Shown here: piece by piece, positions 1-6,608 of the stretch
How the letters are laid out: the number at the start of each line of letters is the position of its first letter
How positions within the stretch are numbered: the first letter of the stretch is position 1
The notes under the pieces: generated by a model
The model's input: only the letters and a program-made list of their open reading frames with translations
Database searches by the model: none
Told to the model about the DNA's origin: nothing
Assembly: GCA_903930505.1 (NCBI GenBank)
Contig: CAIYYQ010000081.1
Location: 1-6,610, forward strand
Direction: 5' to 3'
DNA length: 6,610 nucleotides
Origin: Methanobacteriota archaeon
Lineage (GTDB): Archaea > Thermoplasmatota > E2 > DHVEG-1
Translations under genes and position numbers: made by a program

Positions 1-17
1 ACTAATAAAAATTATCG

Positions 18-3000
18 ATGGAGAAACCAGATATGGATACAATATATTCATCAAAAAAAATAATACTATGTGGTCTTATCCTTTTCTCGTTACTTGTCAC
101 CAGTTTCTCACCGATAAGTCGTTCTACTTCAAGTTCTGTTACCATAGATGAAGGAGACGGAACATGGACAGACACATTCGAAAATAATGACGACTATGTT
201 AACCTCACCAATTGCACAATCCTTGATGGAACTATCATATTAGGAAATGAAAAAAGCACACAAACCTATAATTTCAGCACCACATCAGAAAACAAAGCAT
301 ACAGCTACAAAACCTTTATTTTCCTCCCCTTCTTACCTCTTCGCTTCCATAAAGTAGCAACAAACGAGTTTACCCCAATTGGATACGCACGAATTACAAA
401 AGACGATACAGATATGATCCAAACAACCGGTTCCCTTTTCAAAAGAACTGTTGTTCATCAATTCACCATAAAGATACCTCAACAAATTGATTCCATTACG
501 CAACTGGACTTGCTTTGGAAAGGAAAAACAGACCACGATGCAAGAGTTTCTTTCTATTACTGGCAACCTATCGGCAATTTTACCGGTGGATGGGAACTTG
601 CCACAACGCAGAAATCCAATGGCTCCATCCTTACGTTCCAGAAGAATTTTTCTATGGCCCCTTCAGACCTCTTTATAGATAATGAAAAGAACATTAATCT
701 CTGTATTGTTGCAACCCCGACATTTGGGACAACATGTTCTCTATTCTCAGATTATGTAGGCATCAGTTCTCATGGTCAAGGATATGCTCTGAAAGGAACC
801 GCGATTTCCTCAGTTATTAACCTTTCAACACTTACAACTGCAACATGGGAACGACTTACTACCGAGGATTACGCAAAAACCGGCACATCAATTACGTATC
901 ATATTCTCGACGAAAATAACATAACCATTAACAATACTCTTCTTCCAGATAATTCAAAAGGTTTTACTGGGCCTGTTTCTCTTCTTTCACTTCTTAACTT
1001 CCCAACGAAAATACGGATCCAAGCAAATCTCACGACAACTGATCCATCCCTTACCCCAAAAATATACAGCTGGAGTATCCTTTGGCAAACACAATCAAAT
1101 AATTGGACTGATCATTTCAACTCAACATTACGCGTCGCAGAAAAAAACAACGTTAATATCCTGAATGGAAATGCGAGTCTCTCGTCCGTTTATAGTGAAT
1201 GGCCTCTCGTTGGTCAGAACCCTGCAAACACCCGAGCATCAGACGGTCCTGGTCCTAGTACCAATACGCTCTTTTGGTACTCCTCAAGCAATGAGCATCT
1301 TGGAGGGGGATACCGAGACCCAGTAATCAAAAACGATATGCTCTATATCGTCTCATTAGCCGGTAATCAACTTTATGCATTTAATGCAACAGTTGATGAT
1401 GCAAACAAAGGACATAGCAATTCACCTAGTGCATCTGTTACTCTTCCAGATATTGTAAAGAATACCCCAGCGGTCACCGAAGACTATGTAATTATTGCAA
1501 CTGGAAATACCTCTGATAGCGGCATGGAAAATGTTGTCGCTGCATACAATAGAAATAATCTCACTGAACAAAAATGGCTATTCAATTATAAGGATGTCAA
1601 CCCAAGTAAATCCGCGATATGTTATTATTCGTCACCAATTGTATCTGATGGAAAAGTATTTGTGAGTTCATGGAGTGGTGCTGAATCGCTCCTTGCATCT
1701 CTAAATGAGGGAAATAACCGTTTAATCATCCTTGACGTAACCGATGGACATGTTATCTGGGATAAAGCACTTCCTACAGGGAGTTTCTCAAATCCTGCAG
1801 CGATCAAAGACAAAGTTATCGTCGGCTGTGAAAACGGAAAAAACGATACCCTTTTCGCTTTTGATACGACCACAGGAGATCAACTTTGGAAAGCACAAGT
1901 TGGCTCCATCGGCCGTGCATCACCTGTTGTATACAACGATAAAGTATTTATTGTTGCCAAAGAGCAGGTTATTCCTCTGATCTCGACACGAACAACGGTT
2001 GTTGCAGTGAACCTCAACGATGGAACTATTCTTTGGAATGCATCAATTAGCAATCCGATGCTTACATCGTATGAGCTTGCTGCATCAAGCCCTGCGGTGT
2101 ACAATGATGTCCTTTATGTGGCATCTCCTGATGGGGTTGTTCATGCCTTAAATATAAACGATGGGGCCGAAAAATGGAAACATCAAGTGTACACAAAAAG
2201 CCTTACTTCTTCTCAAGTCCTTATTTCATCTCCAGCGTATGCAGACAGCCTTGTATACGTCGGTACGCCAGATGGTGTTCTCATTGCTCTTCATGCATCG
2301 GATGGAAACGAAGCATGGGAATACAATCAAACCGAGGGGCACTCCGCTGTTCTCACGTCCCCGGTTGTTGTGAACGGTCTTGTGTATTTCAGTGATGAAC
2401 ACGGGGTTTTGTACAGTTTAGGATCCTATAAAAAAGCAGAAGATCAGCTGGTTACCGGAAGTCTTGTGTCTATCCCTGTTTACTTATCTTCAGGATGCAC
2501 CGGGGATAGATTCTACGTGATGACCAACACGACCAATGGCGGCAGTATCGTGTTTTCCATCCTTGACGGAAACAATCAGTTACTTAAAAATAATGTGATG
2601 AACGGCGATAATATCTCTGATGCATCTTCGGGGAAAACAAGTATCAAACTGCGTGCAGAATTTACGAATGTAAATAGTTCAAGTACCGCTATTCTCCAGA
2701 AATGGTCTATATCTTCGATCTCGTCAAATGATACCATAAAACCAGAGTTCTACGAATCAAGTTTTACTCCTACTGCTGGGTGGATTGCCACAAAAACTCC
2801 TACTTGTACCATCAATGCAAGAGATCAAAAGAGCGGGTTACTTGTAACCTCAGCCTCGTTTACCATTGAATATCAAGAAAACAATACCAATAAAACCTAT
2901 ACCGGTTCTACACCATGTAGCGGAGCCAACGGTTCTACAGCTACACAAACGATCACCGCAACACTATCAAATTTATCGTTCAGCAGTAATATCACTAAGC

Positions 3001-4115
3001 TTTACTGGATCCAATTCTCTATTGCAGATCTCAATGGAAATGTAAATACTTCGCTGAAAAATAATTTCTCTTTGGACACAGAAAAACCGTTTTCATATAT
3101 TGCAAACACCTCTAAGATACCTAAAAAAATAAACACGACAACTGTGTCTATTACTGCAAACGCAACTGATAACATCAGCAATGTTACATCAGTTGGTCTT
3201 TACTACCGTTCTCTTGGCGTAACTCAGTGGACGCTATTTGGATCAGAGGATATCTCTGCACCGTACACATGGGCATTTTCTGCGTCAAGCGGAGAATATG
3301 AGCTATGTTCCATTGCAACTGATCAAGCAGGAAATAAAGAAGATTCTCCACAACAGGGTGATGTTTCCTTTATTTTCGATCCGAATCCCCCGGATAAACC
3401 ATCATTTAATGATATGTATTGGTTCTCAACTCTTCCTGAGTTATCCTTGCGGTTTCACGATGATTTCAAACTTGATTCTGTTTCATATCGCTTCAGTGAT
3501 GATACACAATGGATAATGCTTGCCTCTAATATCAATTCATCCACCTATAATAAAAGCTGGATGCTTCCTGAGACTGATTGGGAAACGATGCAGAATGGAC
3601 AGACATATTACTTGTACTTTATGATCACGGATGTCTGTGGAAACCAGCGGCTACTTACTACCCAGTCTGATGCGTTTCAACTAGGTAAAGATACTACCCC
3701 ACCGCAAATTGACTTTGATCTCTCTCAATTTAGTTCAGAATTGCAATGGGATAACGTGTTTAATCTCTCTGCATCTGTTTCCGATGGAAACGGCAGCGGC
3801 ATCAAAGACCTTCAGTTGTTCTATCGCTATTCACAAGATAACACCACGTGGAACAACTGGTCTGCATATGGAAATAAAACCACAGGTTCTCAGGCGAAAT
3901 GGGAGTTTACTGCTGAAAATGGCGATGGCTACTATCAATTCAAGATTGTCGCAACAGATAATGCAGGAAACGAGCAATCAAGTATCGCTACCGCAAGTGT
4001 GAACCTATTTTCGTTTATTCCTTTTGCTGCGTTGATCACGTTGTTTGTCATCTTCATTCTTATAGCTGTGGTATTGTTTGTGAAATGGAAAAGGGCATCA
4101 CGCAACAATCCGTAA
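18..4115 (+). CDS. Giant membrane-anchored surface protein with PQQ-like beta-propeller and Ig-like stalk
   Basis: Probable extracellular binding or adhesion protein; no enzyme activity can be read from it. Seen: basic residues K13-K14 and a hydrophobic stretch 15-27 form an export signal. A W-T-D-x-F module opens at 50 and again at 363. PQQ/BamB-type repeats occupy about 395-804 and give eight blades, each with a pattern like S-S-P-x-V, then V-Y-V, then A-L-x-x-x-D-G-x-x-x-W. Four Ig/FN3-like domains begin at D905, D1020, D1121 and D1225. A single membrane helix lies at about 1335-1355, followed by the basic tail KWKRASRNNP. Together these predict a type I topology with nearly everything outside. 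Dozens of N-x-S/T sequons fit archaeal N-glycosylation. An in-frame stop at 6-8 limits the 5' end. ATG at 18 gives the longest product, but ATG at 33 (M6) has GGAG nine bases upstream and is a good alternative. The propeller shows no vicinal cysteine pair of the kind found in PQQ alcohol dehydrogenases, so a binding role is more likely than a quinoprotein enzyme. Exact ligand unknown. Confidence 0.9.
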   Translation: MEKPDMDTIYSSKKIILCGLILFSLLVTSFSPISRSTSSSVTIDEGDGTWTDTFENNDDYVNLTNCTILDGTIILGNEKSTQTYNFSTTSENKAYSYKTFIFLPFLPLRFHKVATNEFTPIGYARITKDDTDMIQTTGSLFKRTVVHQFTIKIPQQIDSITQLDLLWKGKTDHDARVSFYYWQPIGNFTGGWELATTQKSNGSILTFQKNFSMAPSDLFIDNEKNINLCIVATPTFGTTCSLFSDYVGISSHGQGYALKGTAISSVINLSTLTTATWERLTTEDYAKTGTSITYHILDENNITINNTLLPDNSKGFTGPVSLLSLLNFPTKIRIQANLTTTDPSLTPKIYSWSILWQTQSNNWTDHFNSTLRVAEKNNVNILNGNASLSSVYSEWPLVGQNPANTRASDGPGPSTNTLFWYSSSNEHLGGGYRDPVIKNDMLYIVSLAGNQLYAFNATVDDANKGHSNSPSASVTLPDIVKNTPAVTEDYVIIATGNTSDSGMENVVAAYNRNNLTEQKWLFNYKDVNPSKSAICYYSSPIVSDGKVFVSSWSGAESLLASLNEGNNRLIILDVTDGHVIWDKALPTGSFSNPAAIKDKVIVGCENGKNDTLFAFDTTTGDQLWKAQVGSIGRASPVVYNDKVFIVAKEQVIPLISTRTTVVAVNLNDGTILWNASISNPMLTSYELAASSPAVYNDVLYVASPDGVVHALNINDGAEKWKHQVYTKSLTSSQVLISSPAYADSLVYVGTPDGVLIALHASDGNEAWEYNQTEGHSAVLTSPVVVNGLVYFSDEHGVLYSLGSYKKAEDQLVTGSLVSIPVYLSSGCTGDRFYVMTNTTNGGSIVFSILDGNNQLLKNNVMNGDNISDASSGKTSIKLRAEFTNVNSSSTAILQKWSISSISSNDTIKPEFYESSFTPTAGWIATKTPTCTINARDQKSGLLVTSASFTIEYQENNTNKTYTGSTPCSGANGSTATQTITATLSNLSFSSNITKLYWIQFSIADLNGNVNTSLKNNFSLDTEKPFSYIANTSKIPKKINTTTVSITANATDNISNVTSVGLYYRSLGVTQWTLFGSEDISAPYTWAFSASSGEYELCSIATDQAGNKEDSPQQGDVSFIFDPNPPDKPSFNDMYWFSTLPELSLRFHDDFKLDSVSYRFSDDTQWIMLASNINSSTYNKSWMLPETDWETMQNGQTYYLYFMITDVCGNQRLLTTQSDAFQLGKDTTPPQIDFDLSQFSSELQWDNVFNLSASVSDGNGSGIKDLQLFYRYSQDNTTWNNWSAYGNKTTGSQAKWEFTAENGDGYYQFKIVATDNAGNEQSSIATASVNLFSFIPFAALITLFVIFILIAVVLFVKWKRASRNNP
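165..1085 (+). other. Surface module copy 1, split by a jelly-roll-like insert
   Basis: Residues 50-356 of the surface protein. The opening part (W50-T-D-T-F to about 76) and the closing part (about 260-356, containing SITYHILDENN and SWSILW) resemble the corresponding parts of a second copy further on. Between them, about residues 77-259 form a beta-rich segment without obvious repeats, with alternating hydrophobic strands such as HQFTIKIP, SFYYWQPIG and INLCIVATP; I read it as jelly-roll or carbohydrate-binding-module-like, by inference only. C229 and C240 are close together and could form a disulfide. The closing half runs straight into copy 2 with a gap of only about six residues. Confidence 0.6.
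1104..2717 (+). other. Surface module copy 2, split by the beta-propeller
   Basis: Residues 363-900 of the surface protein. It opens with W363-T-D-H-F through NNVNILNGNASL. It closes at about 814-900 with GSLVSIPVYL, SIVFSILDGNN, SIKLRAEFT and KWSISS, which line up in order with GTAISSVINL, SITYHILDENN, KIRIQANLT and SWSILW in copy 1. The eight-bladed propeller lies between the two halves. From memory, archaeal surface proteins carry contiguous domains with this same D-x-F ... T-x-I-x-x-x-I-L-D ... W-x-x-x-W pattern; the assignment of the halves to one fold is inferred. Confidence 0.6.
1200..2426 (+). repeat. Eight PQQ/BamB-like propeller blades
   Basis: Residues 395-803 of the surface protein. 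The entry motif EWPLVGQNPANTR resembles the W-P-x-x-x-x-x-x-x-x-R lead-in common before PQQ-like propellers. Eight repeat units can be picked out by their central strand pairs: DPVIKNDMLYIVS, TPAVTEDYVIIAT, SSPIVSDGKVFVSS, NPAAIKDKVIVG, ASPVVYNDKVFIVA, SSPAVYNDVLYVASPDG, SSPAYADSLVYVGTPDG and TSPVVVNGLVYFSDEHG. Blades 3 to 7 also end in the D-G/T-x-x-x-W turn, for example VTDGHVIWD, TTGDQLWKA and LNDGTILWN. Eight blades match the quinoprotein/BamB class rather than seven-bladed WD40. The repeats are protein-level; I saw no strong nucleotide identity between blades. Confidence 0.88.
2730..4007 (+). repeat. Four Ig/FN3-like stalk domains
   Basis: Residues 905-1330 of the surface protein. Each domain starts with a D-x-x-x-P linker (DTIKP 905, DTEKP 1020, DPNPP 1121, DTTPP 1225), spaced about 100-115 residues apart. 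Domains 2 and 4 are most alike: both have an A/S-x-S/A-D-x-x-S/G core, then LYYR or LFYR, a W-containing strand, and close with Y-x-x-x-S/V-I/V-A-T-D-x-A-G-N-x-E (CSIATDQAGNKE and KIVATDNAGNEQ). Domain 3 is a more diverged version ending MITDVCGNQ. Domain 1 keeps only the pattern IADLNGNV. This is the usual Big/Ig-like stalk that holds a binding head away from the membrane; the helix that follows supports that reading. Confidence 0.75.
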
Positions 4116-4122
4116 TACCAAC

Positions 4123-4132
4123 TTTTTTCTCT
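4123..4132 (+). terminator. Oligo-T terminator after the surface-protein gene
   Basis: Six T residues (4123-4128) followed by CTCTT begin eight bases after the TAA stop at 4113-4115. Archaeal RNA polymerase terminates on T-rich tracts in the coding strand without needing a hairpin, and none is evident here. Its position just before TATA-like boxes suggests the two large genes have at least partly separate transcripts. Confidence 0.45.
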
Positions 4133-4140
4133 TCATATTA

Positions 4141-4173
4141 TTTAAATACCTTTATAATAGAAAGGTTTATAAA
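4141..4173 (+). promoter_or_regulatory. Cluster of archaeal TATA boxes upstream of the peptidase gene
   Basis: Three TATA-like elements lie close together: TTTAAATA at 4141-4148 (a full match to the archaeal TTTAWATA box), TTTATAAT at 4151-4158, and TTTATAAA at 4166-4173. With the usual spacing of about 25-27 bases from box centre to start site, the first would start RNA near 4171 and leave a leader of roughly 34 bases containing the GGGAG site. The last would start near 4196 and leave a leader of under ten bases. The first fits the ribosome-binding site best. Some of this signal could be chance in an AT-rich gap. Confidence 0.5.
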
Positions 4174-4195
4174 CGCTAAAGAACACATATGTTAT

Positions 4196-4200
4196 GGGAG
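4196..4200 (+). promoter_or_regulatory. GGGAG ribosome-binding site that decides the peptidase start
   Basis: GGGAG ends four bases before GTG at 4205. The spacing is short but workable. It is the only purine-rich anti-16S match close to a start codon in this reading frame, and it lies just ahead of a good signal peptide. It supports GTG 4205 over the in-frame ATG at 4085, which lies inside the preceding gene. Confidence 0.5.
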
Positions 4201-4204
4201 ACGC

Positions 4205-6421
4205 GTGATACAAATACAAAATGCAGGTTTTCATCGTTATATAGCATATGGTATTGTATTCTTGTTTGTGTTCTCTTTTTTTTCTCCTTTTACAGTAGTC
4301 AGTGCAAAAACATCGTCTCAGGACATAACTATCACCTGTACATTTCCTCATCCTATTCTTAGGAAAATACACATTGGAAACACTCCATTTGATCAAGTAG
4401 ATCTTCCTGGTTTTTTTAATTCTCTTCGCGCAGGAGAACCTGCTCTTCCCAATGTAGGCAAAAATATTCTTATCCCTTCTAATAAAAAAATAGAACGTAT
4501 TGACGTGATTTCCACAGGAACTATATTCCTTGGAAAAGGATATGATGTACCCCCAGGCGGCGTTGTCCTTCCGACTTCCCAAGATGCTTCATCTATCGAA
4601 CCAATGAAAAATGTGAAAATATATCAATCCGAGAATCTCTATCCCAATGACGTTGTTAGCGTCTCCCATATTGGCTACAGCAGAGGGTACCAGATTCTCA
4701 CCGTAAGCATCCATCCGATTCAATATCAGCCTTCAACCGGTGGGCTTTACTATCATTCTCGAATACAATTTGTTGTTAAAACAATTGATGCAGAAACTAC
4801 CCGTACAGGGTTGTTTCGCGGTCTTCTGAAAGATGCTCACTTGGTACAGGAAACCATAGCAAACCCGGAAACACTGAGCAGTTACACAGATAATGGAGAA
4901 AAAGCCCAGCCGCTTTCTTCGAATTATGATTTACTTATTTTGACAACAGATGCATTGAAATCAGGTTTTATCCCCTTGGCAGATGAACATAATGTTACCG
5001 GTATTCGCACCAGGATCAAAACCTTGTCTGAAATCGGCGGTAACACCCCTGAGGATATCCGTGCATATATTAAAAATGAATATCTTACAAACGGGATTGA
5101 ATACGTGCTTCTTGGCGGCGATGCAGAAGTGATCCCTGCGAAAGGATTATTTTTTGGAAATTATACCGGCGGAAACACAGTCGGTCCATCTGATATTTAT
5201 TATGCTTGTCTTGATGGTACCTACAACTATAATGGTAACGATTTGTGGGGTGAACCAAATGACGGGGATGGCGGAGGCGATGTTGATCTCCTTGCAGAGG
5301 TTTATGTTGGTAGAGCACCAGTGAGTACAGCAGCGGAGGTACAACATTTTGTCGAAAAAACAATTACGTACATTGAATCAGGTATTGCCTCTGGCGGAAA
5401 ATATATAGGACGGACGGTGTTGGTCGGTGAAAATTTAGAGCAAACCTCTCAATATGGAACATGGGGTGAAGATTCGTTAGAAGAGTTAGTTGATGGATCA
5501 AGTGCCCATGGATATACAACAGTGGGGATCCCATCAGATACTTTTCAGATTTATCGATTATATGAACGAGAAGATATATGGTCAGGTTCCGATGTTATGG
5601 ATCTTATCAACAATGGGGTGTATATTGTTGATCATCTTGGCCATGGAAACGCGAATATGGCAATGAAAATGTCTAGTAGCGATGCAGATTCTTTAATTAA
5701 TACAAAGACGTGTTTTATTTATTCTCAAGCATGTAATGTAGGGAGATTCGATGAAACGGATTGCTTTGCGGAACATATCACGGTCAATACTGATTATGGC
5801 GCCTTTGCTGCAATCATGAACACCAGAGAAGGATGGTATACTGTTAATAGCACCAATGGTCCTTCTCATTGGTTTAATCGAGAGTTTTGGGATGCAGTCT
5901 ACAATGAAAGTAAGAGTAATATAGAAATGAAACGACTTGGGGTTGCCAATCAAGATTCGAAGGAGGATAATCTCTATCGTATCAACGAAGATTACACACG
6001 GTGGTGTTACTATGAGATTACTCTTTTTGGTGATCCTGCCTTACTATTTTATGATCCAATACCTCAGCCGGTTTTAAATATAGAGACTATTACTTCGGGA
6101 TTTGGTCGCGTTCATGCCACAATTAAAAACACAGGAAATGTTGATGCAGCTTCAATTGATTGGAATATTAATGTAAATGGAGGTTTCTTTCATCTAATTA
6201 ATCGATCATCGATTGGTAGTTCTAGTTCTTTAAAAACAAATGATAATCTTACTGTTGACTCAAAATTTATCTTCGGAATGGGAAAAATAAGTATCACTGT
6301 AACAGCAAATATCACCGGTGAACCTTCAATACAAAGAAAAACAACGTTATTTGTTTTTGGTTCCCTTATTTTTCAAACTCCTGAAAGACTCCAGAAGTTA
6401 ATTGATCGTTTCAACAAATAA
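4205..6421 (+). CDS. Secreted gingipain-like C25 family cysteine peptidase
   Basis: Predicted extracellular endopeptidase, made as a zymogen. Numbering is from GTG 4205 (738 residues). Seen: a signal peptide with basic H-R near residue 10, a hydrophobic core IVFLFVFSFF and a likely cut after VVSA. A C25-type propeptide covers about 45-235, including LRAGEPALPNVGKNILIP. The catalytic domain runs from NYDLLILTTDAL (240) to the family-typical LFGDPALL (G609-D-P). The probable catalytic dyad is H480 in HLGHGN and C510 in SQACNVGRFD, about 30 residues apart as in gingipains, with the following D519-C-F-A-E also typical. A CARDB/Ig-like domain fills about 618-715 (KNTGNVDAASIDW). No membrane helix, sortase motif or Por-type sorting domain is visible at the C-terminus. 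Cleavage specificity (Arg or Lys in gingipains) cannot be read here. An upstream in-frame ATG at 4085 would overlap the previous gene by 31 bases and put 40 unconvincing residues before the signal, so I prefer GTG. C25 peptidases are known from sediment archaea, where protein degradation is proposed. Confidence 0.93.
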   Translation: MIQIQNAGFHRYIAYGIVFLFVFSFFSPFTVVSAKTSSQDITITCTFPHPILRKIHIGNTPFDQVDLPGFFNSLRAGEPALPNVGKNILIPSNKKIERIDVISTGTIFLGKGYDVPPGGVVLPTSQDASSIEPMKNVKIYQSENLYPNDVVSVSHIGYSRGYQILTVSIHPIQYQPSTGGLYYHSRIQFVVKTIDAETTRTGLFRGLLKDAHLVQETIANPETLSSYTDNGEKAQPLSSNYDLLILTTDALKSGFIPLADEHNVTGIRTRIKTLSEIGGNTPEDIRAYIKNEYLTNGIEYVLLGGDAEVIPAKGLFFGNYTGGNTVGPSDIYYACLDGTYNYNGNDLWGEPNDGDGGGDVDLLAEVYVGRAPVSTAAEVQHFVEKTITYIESGIASGGKYIGRTVLVGENLEQTSQYGTWGEDSLEELVDGSSAHGYTTVGIPSDTFQIYRLYEREDIWSGSDVMDLINNGVYIVDHLGHGNANMAMKMSSSDADSLINTKTCFIYSQACNVGRFDETDCFAEHITVNTDYGAFAAIMNTREGWYTVNSTNGPSHWFNREFWDAVYNESKSNIEMKRLGVANQDSKEDNLYRINEDYTRWCYYEITLFGDPALLFYDPIPQPVLNIETITSGFGRVHATIKNTGNVDAASIDWNINVNGGFFHLINRSSIGSSSSLKTNDNLTVDSKFIFGMGKISITVTANITGEPSIQRKTTLFVFGSLIFQTPERLQKLIDRFNK

Positions 6422-6425
6422 AACC

Positions 6426-6433
6426 TTTTTTTT
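6426..6433 (+). terminator. Oligo-T tract ending the peptidase transcript
   Basis: Eight consecutive T residues begin four bases after the peptidase stop codon, a typical archaeal intrinsic terminator. The tract runs into the complement of the convergent gene's TAA stop (6432-6434), so one short sequence serves as terminator on one strand and gene end on the other. No hairpin was found. Confidence 0.55.
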
Positions 6434-6608
6434 ATTCGACGTAGATCGCAGGTCTCAAAGGTATTGCAAGTCGTGCCTTGTTGACGGGATCATAACGTTT
6501 TTCTTCATCTGCAGAGAATATGGTGATCTCAGCAGAAAAATTTGTTGCAAAAAAAGTTTGCGCACTTTTAAGATATGCTTGTTCGTCAAGTGCTGTACGG
6601 TATCGCTT
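6432..6608 (-). CDS. leuS: Leucyl-tRNA synthetase, archaeal type, C-terminal end (partial)
   Basis: The last 58 residues of a gene that enters from beyond the right edge on the minus strand; its start lies outside the window. Reading from 6608 leftwards the frame is open to TAA at 6434-6432. It ends with AEITIFSADEEKRYDP, then VNKARLAIPLRPAIYVE. The D-P-x-N-K-A-R-x-A-x-P-x-R-P-A-I-Y-x-E ending matches my recollection of archaeal/eukaryotic-type leucyl-tRNA synthetases, whose C-terminal domain contacts the long variable arm of tRNA-Leu. The enzyme charges tRNA-Leu with leucine in the cytoplasm. Convergent with the peptidase gene, with ten bases between stop codons. The call rests on this short tail alone; another archaeal synthetase is a less likely alternative. 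Confidence 0.78.
   Translation of the reverse strand, partial: KRYRTALDEQAYLKSAQTFFATNFSAEITIFSADEEKRYDPVNKARLAIPLRPAIYVE

Noticed and set aside
333..566. Small minus-strand open frame and similar short frames inside the surface-protein gene
   Set aside because: All lie fully within a continuous, domain-rich coding frame and show no independent coding signal.
1200..2426. Annotation as a PQQ-dependent dehydrogenase
   Set aside because: Only the blade motifs match. No vicinal Cys pair or recognisable cofactor site was seen, and the context is a stalked surface protein.
4142..4582. 146-residue open frame on the minus strand across the intergenic gap and peptidase 5' end
   Set aside because: It lies antisense to the signal peptide and propeptide region, which are clearly coding on the plus strand. 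Its translation is rich in Cys, Tyr and Arg with no recognisable domain, as expected of a shadow frame.
5251..5290. Asp/Gly-rich stretch in the peptidase (NDGDGGGDVD) as a dockerin or EF-hand repeat
   Set aside because: It is a single stretch, not the paired repeats of a dockerin, and lies within the C25 catalytic domain just before the typical VGR strand. It may bind calcium, but nothing more can be claimed.
5085..5363. 92-residue minus-strand open frame inside the peptidase gene
   Set aside because: It sits opposite the catalytic domain, has low-complexity His/Arg/Gln composition, and has no ribosome-binding site or homology that I recognise.
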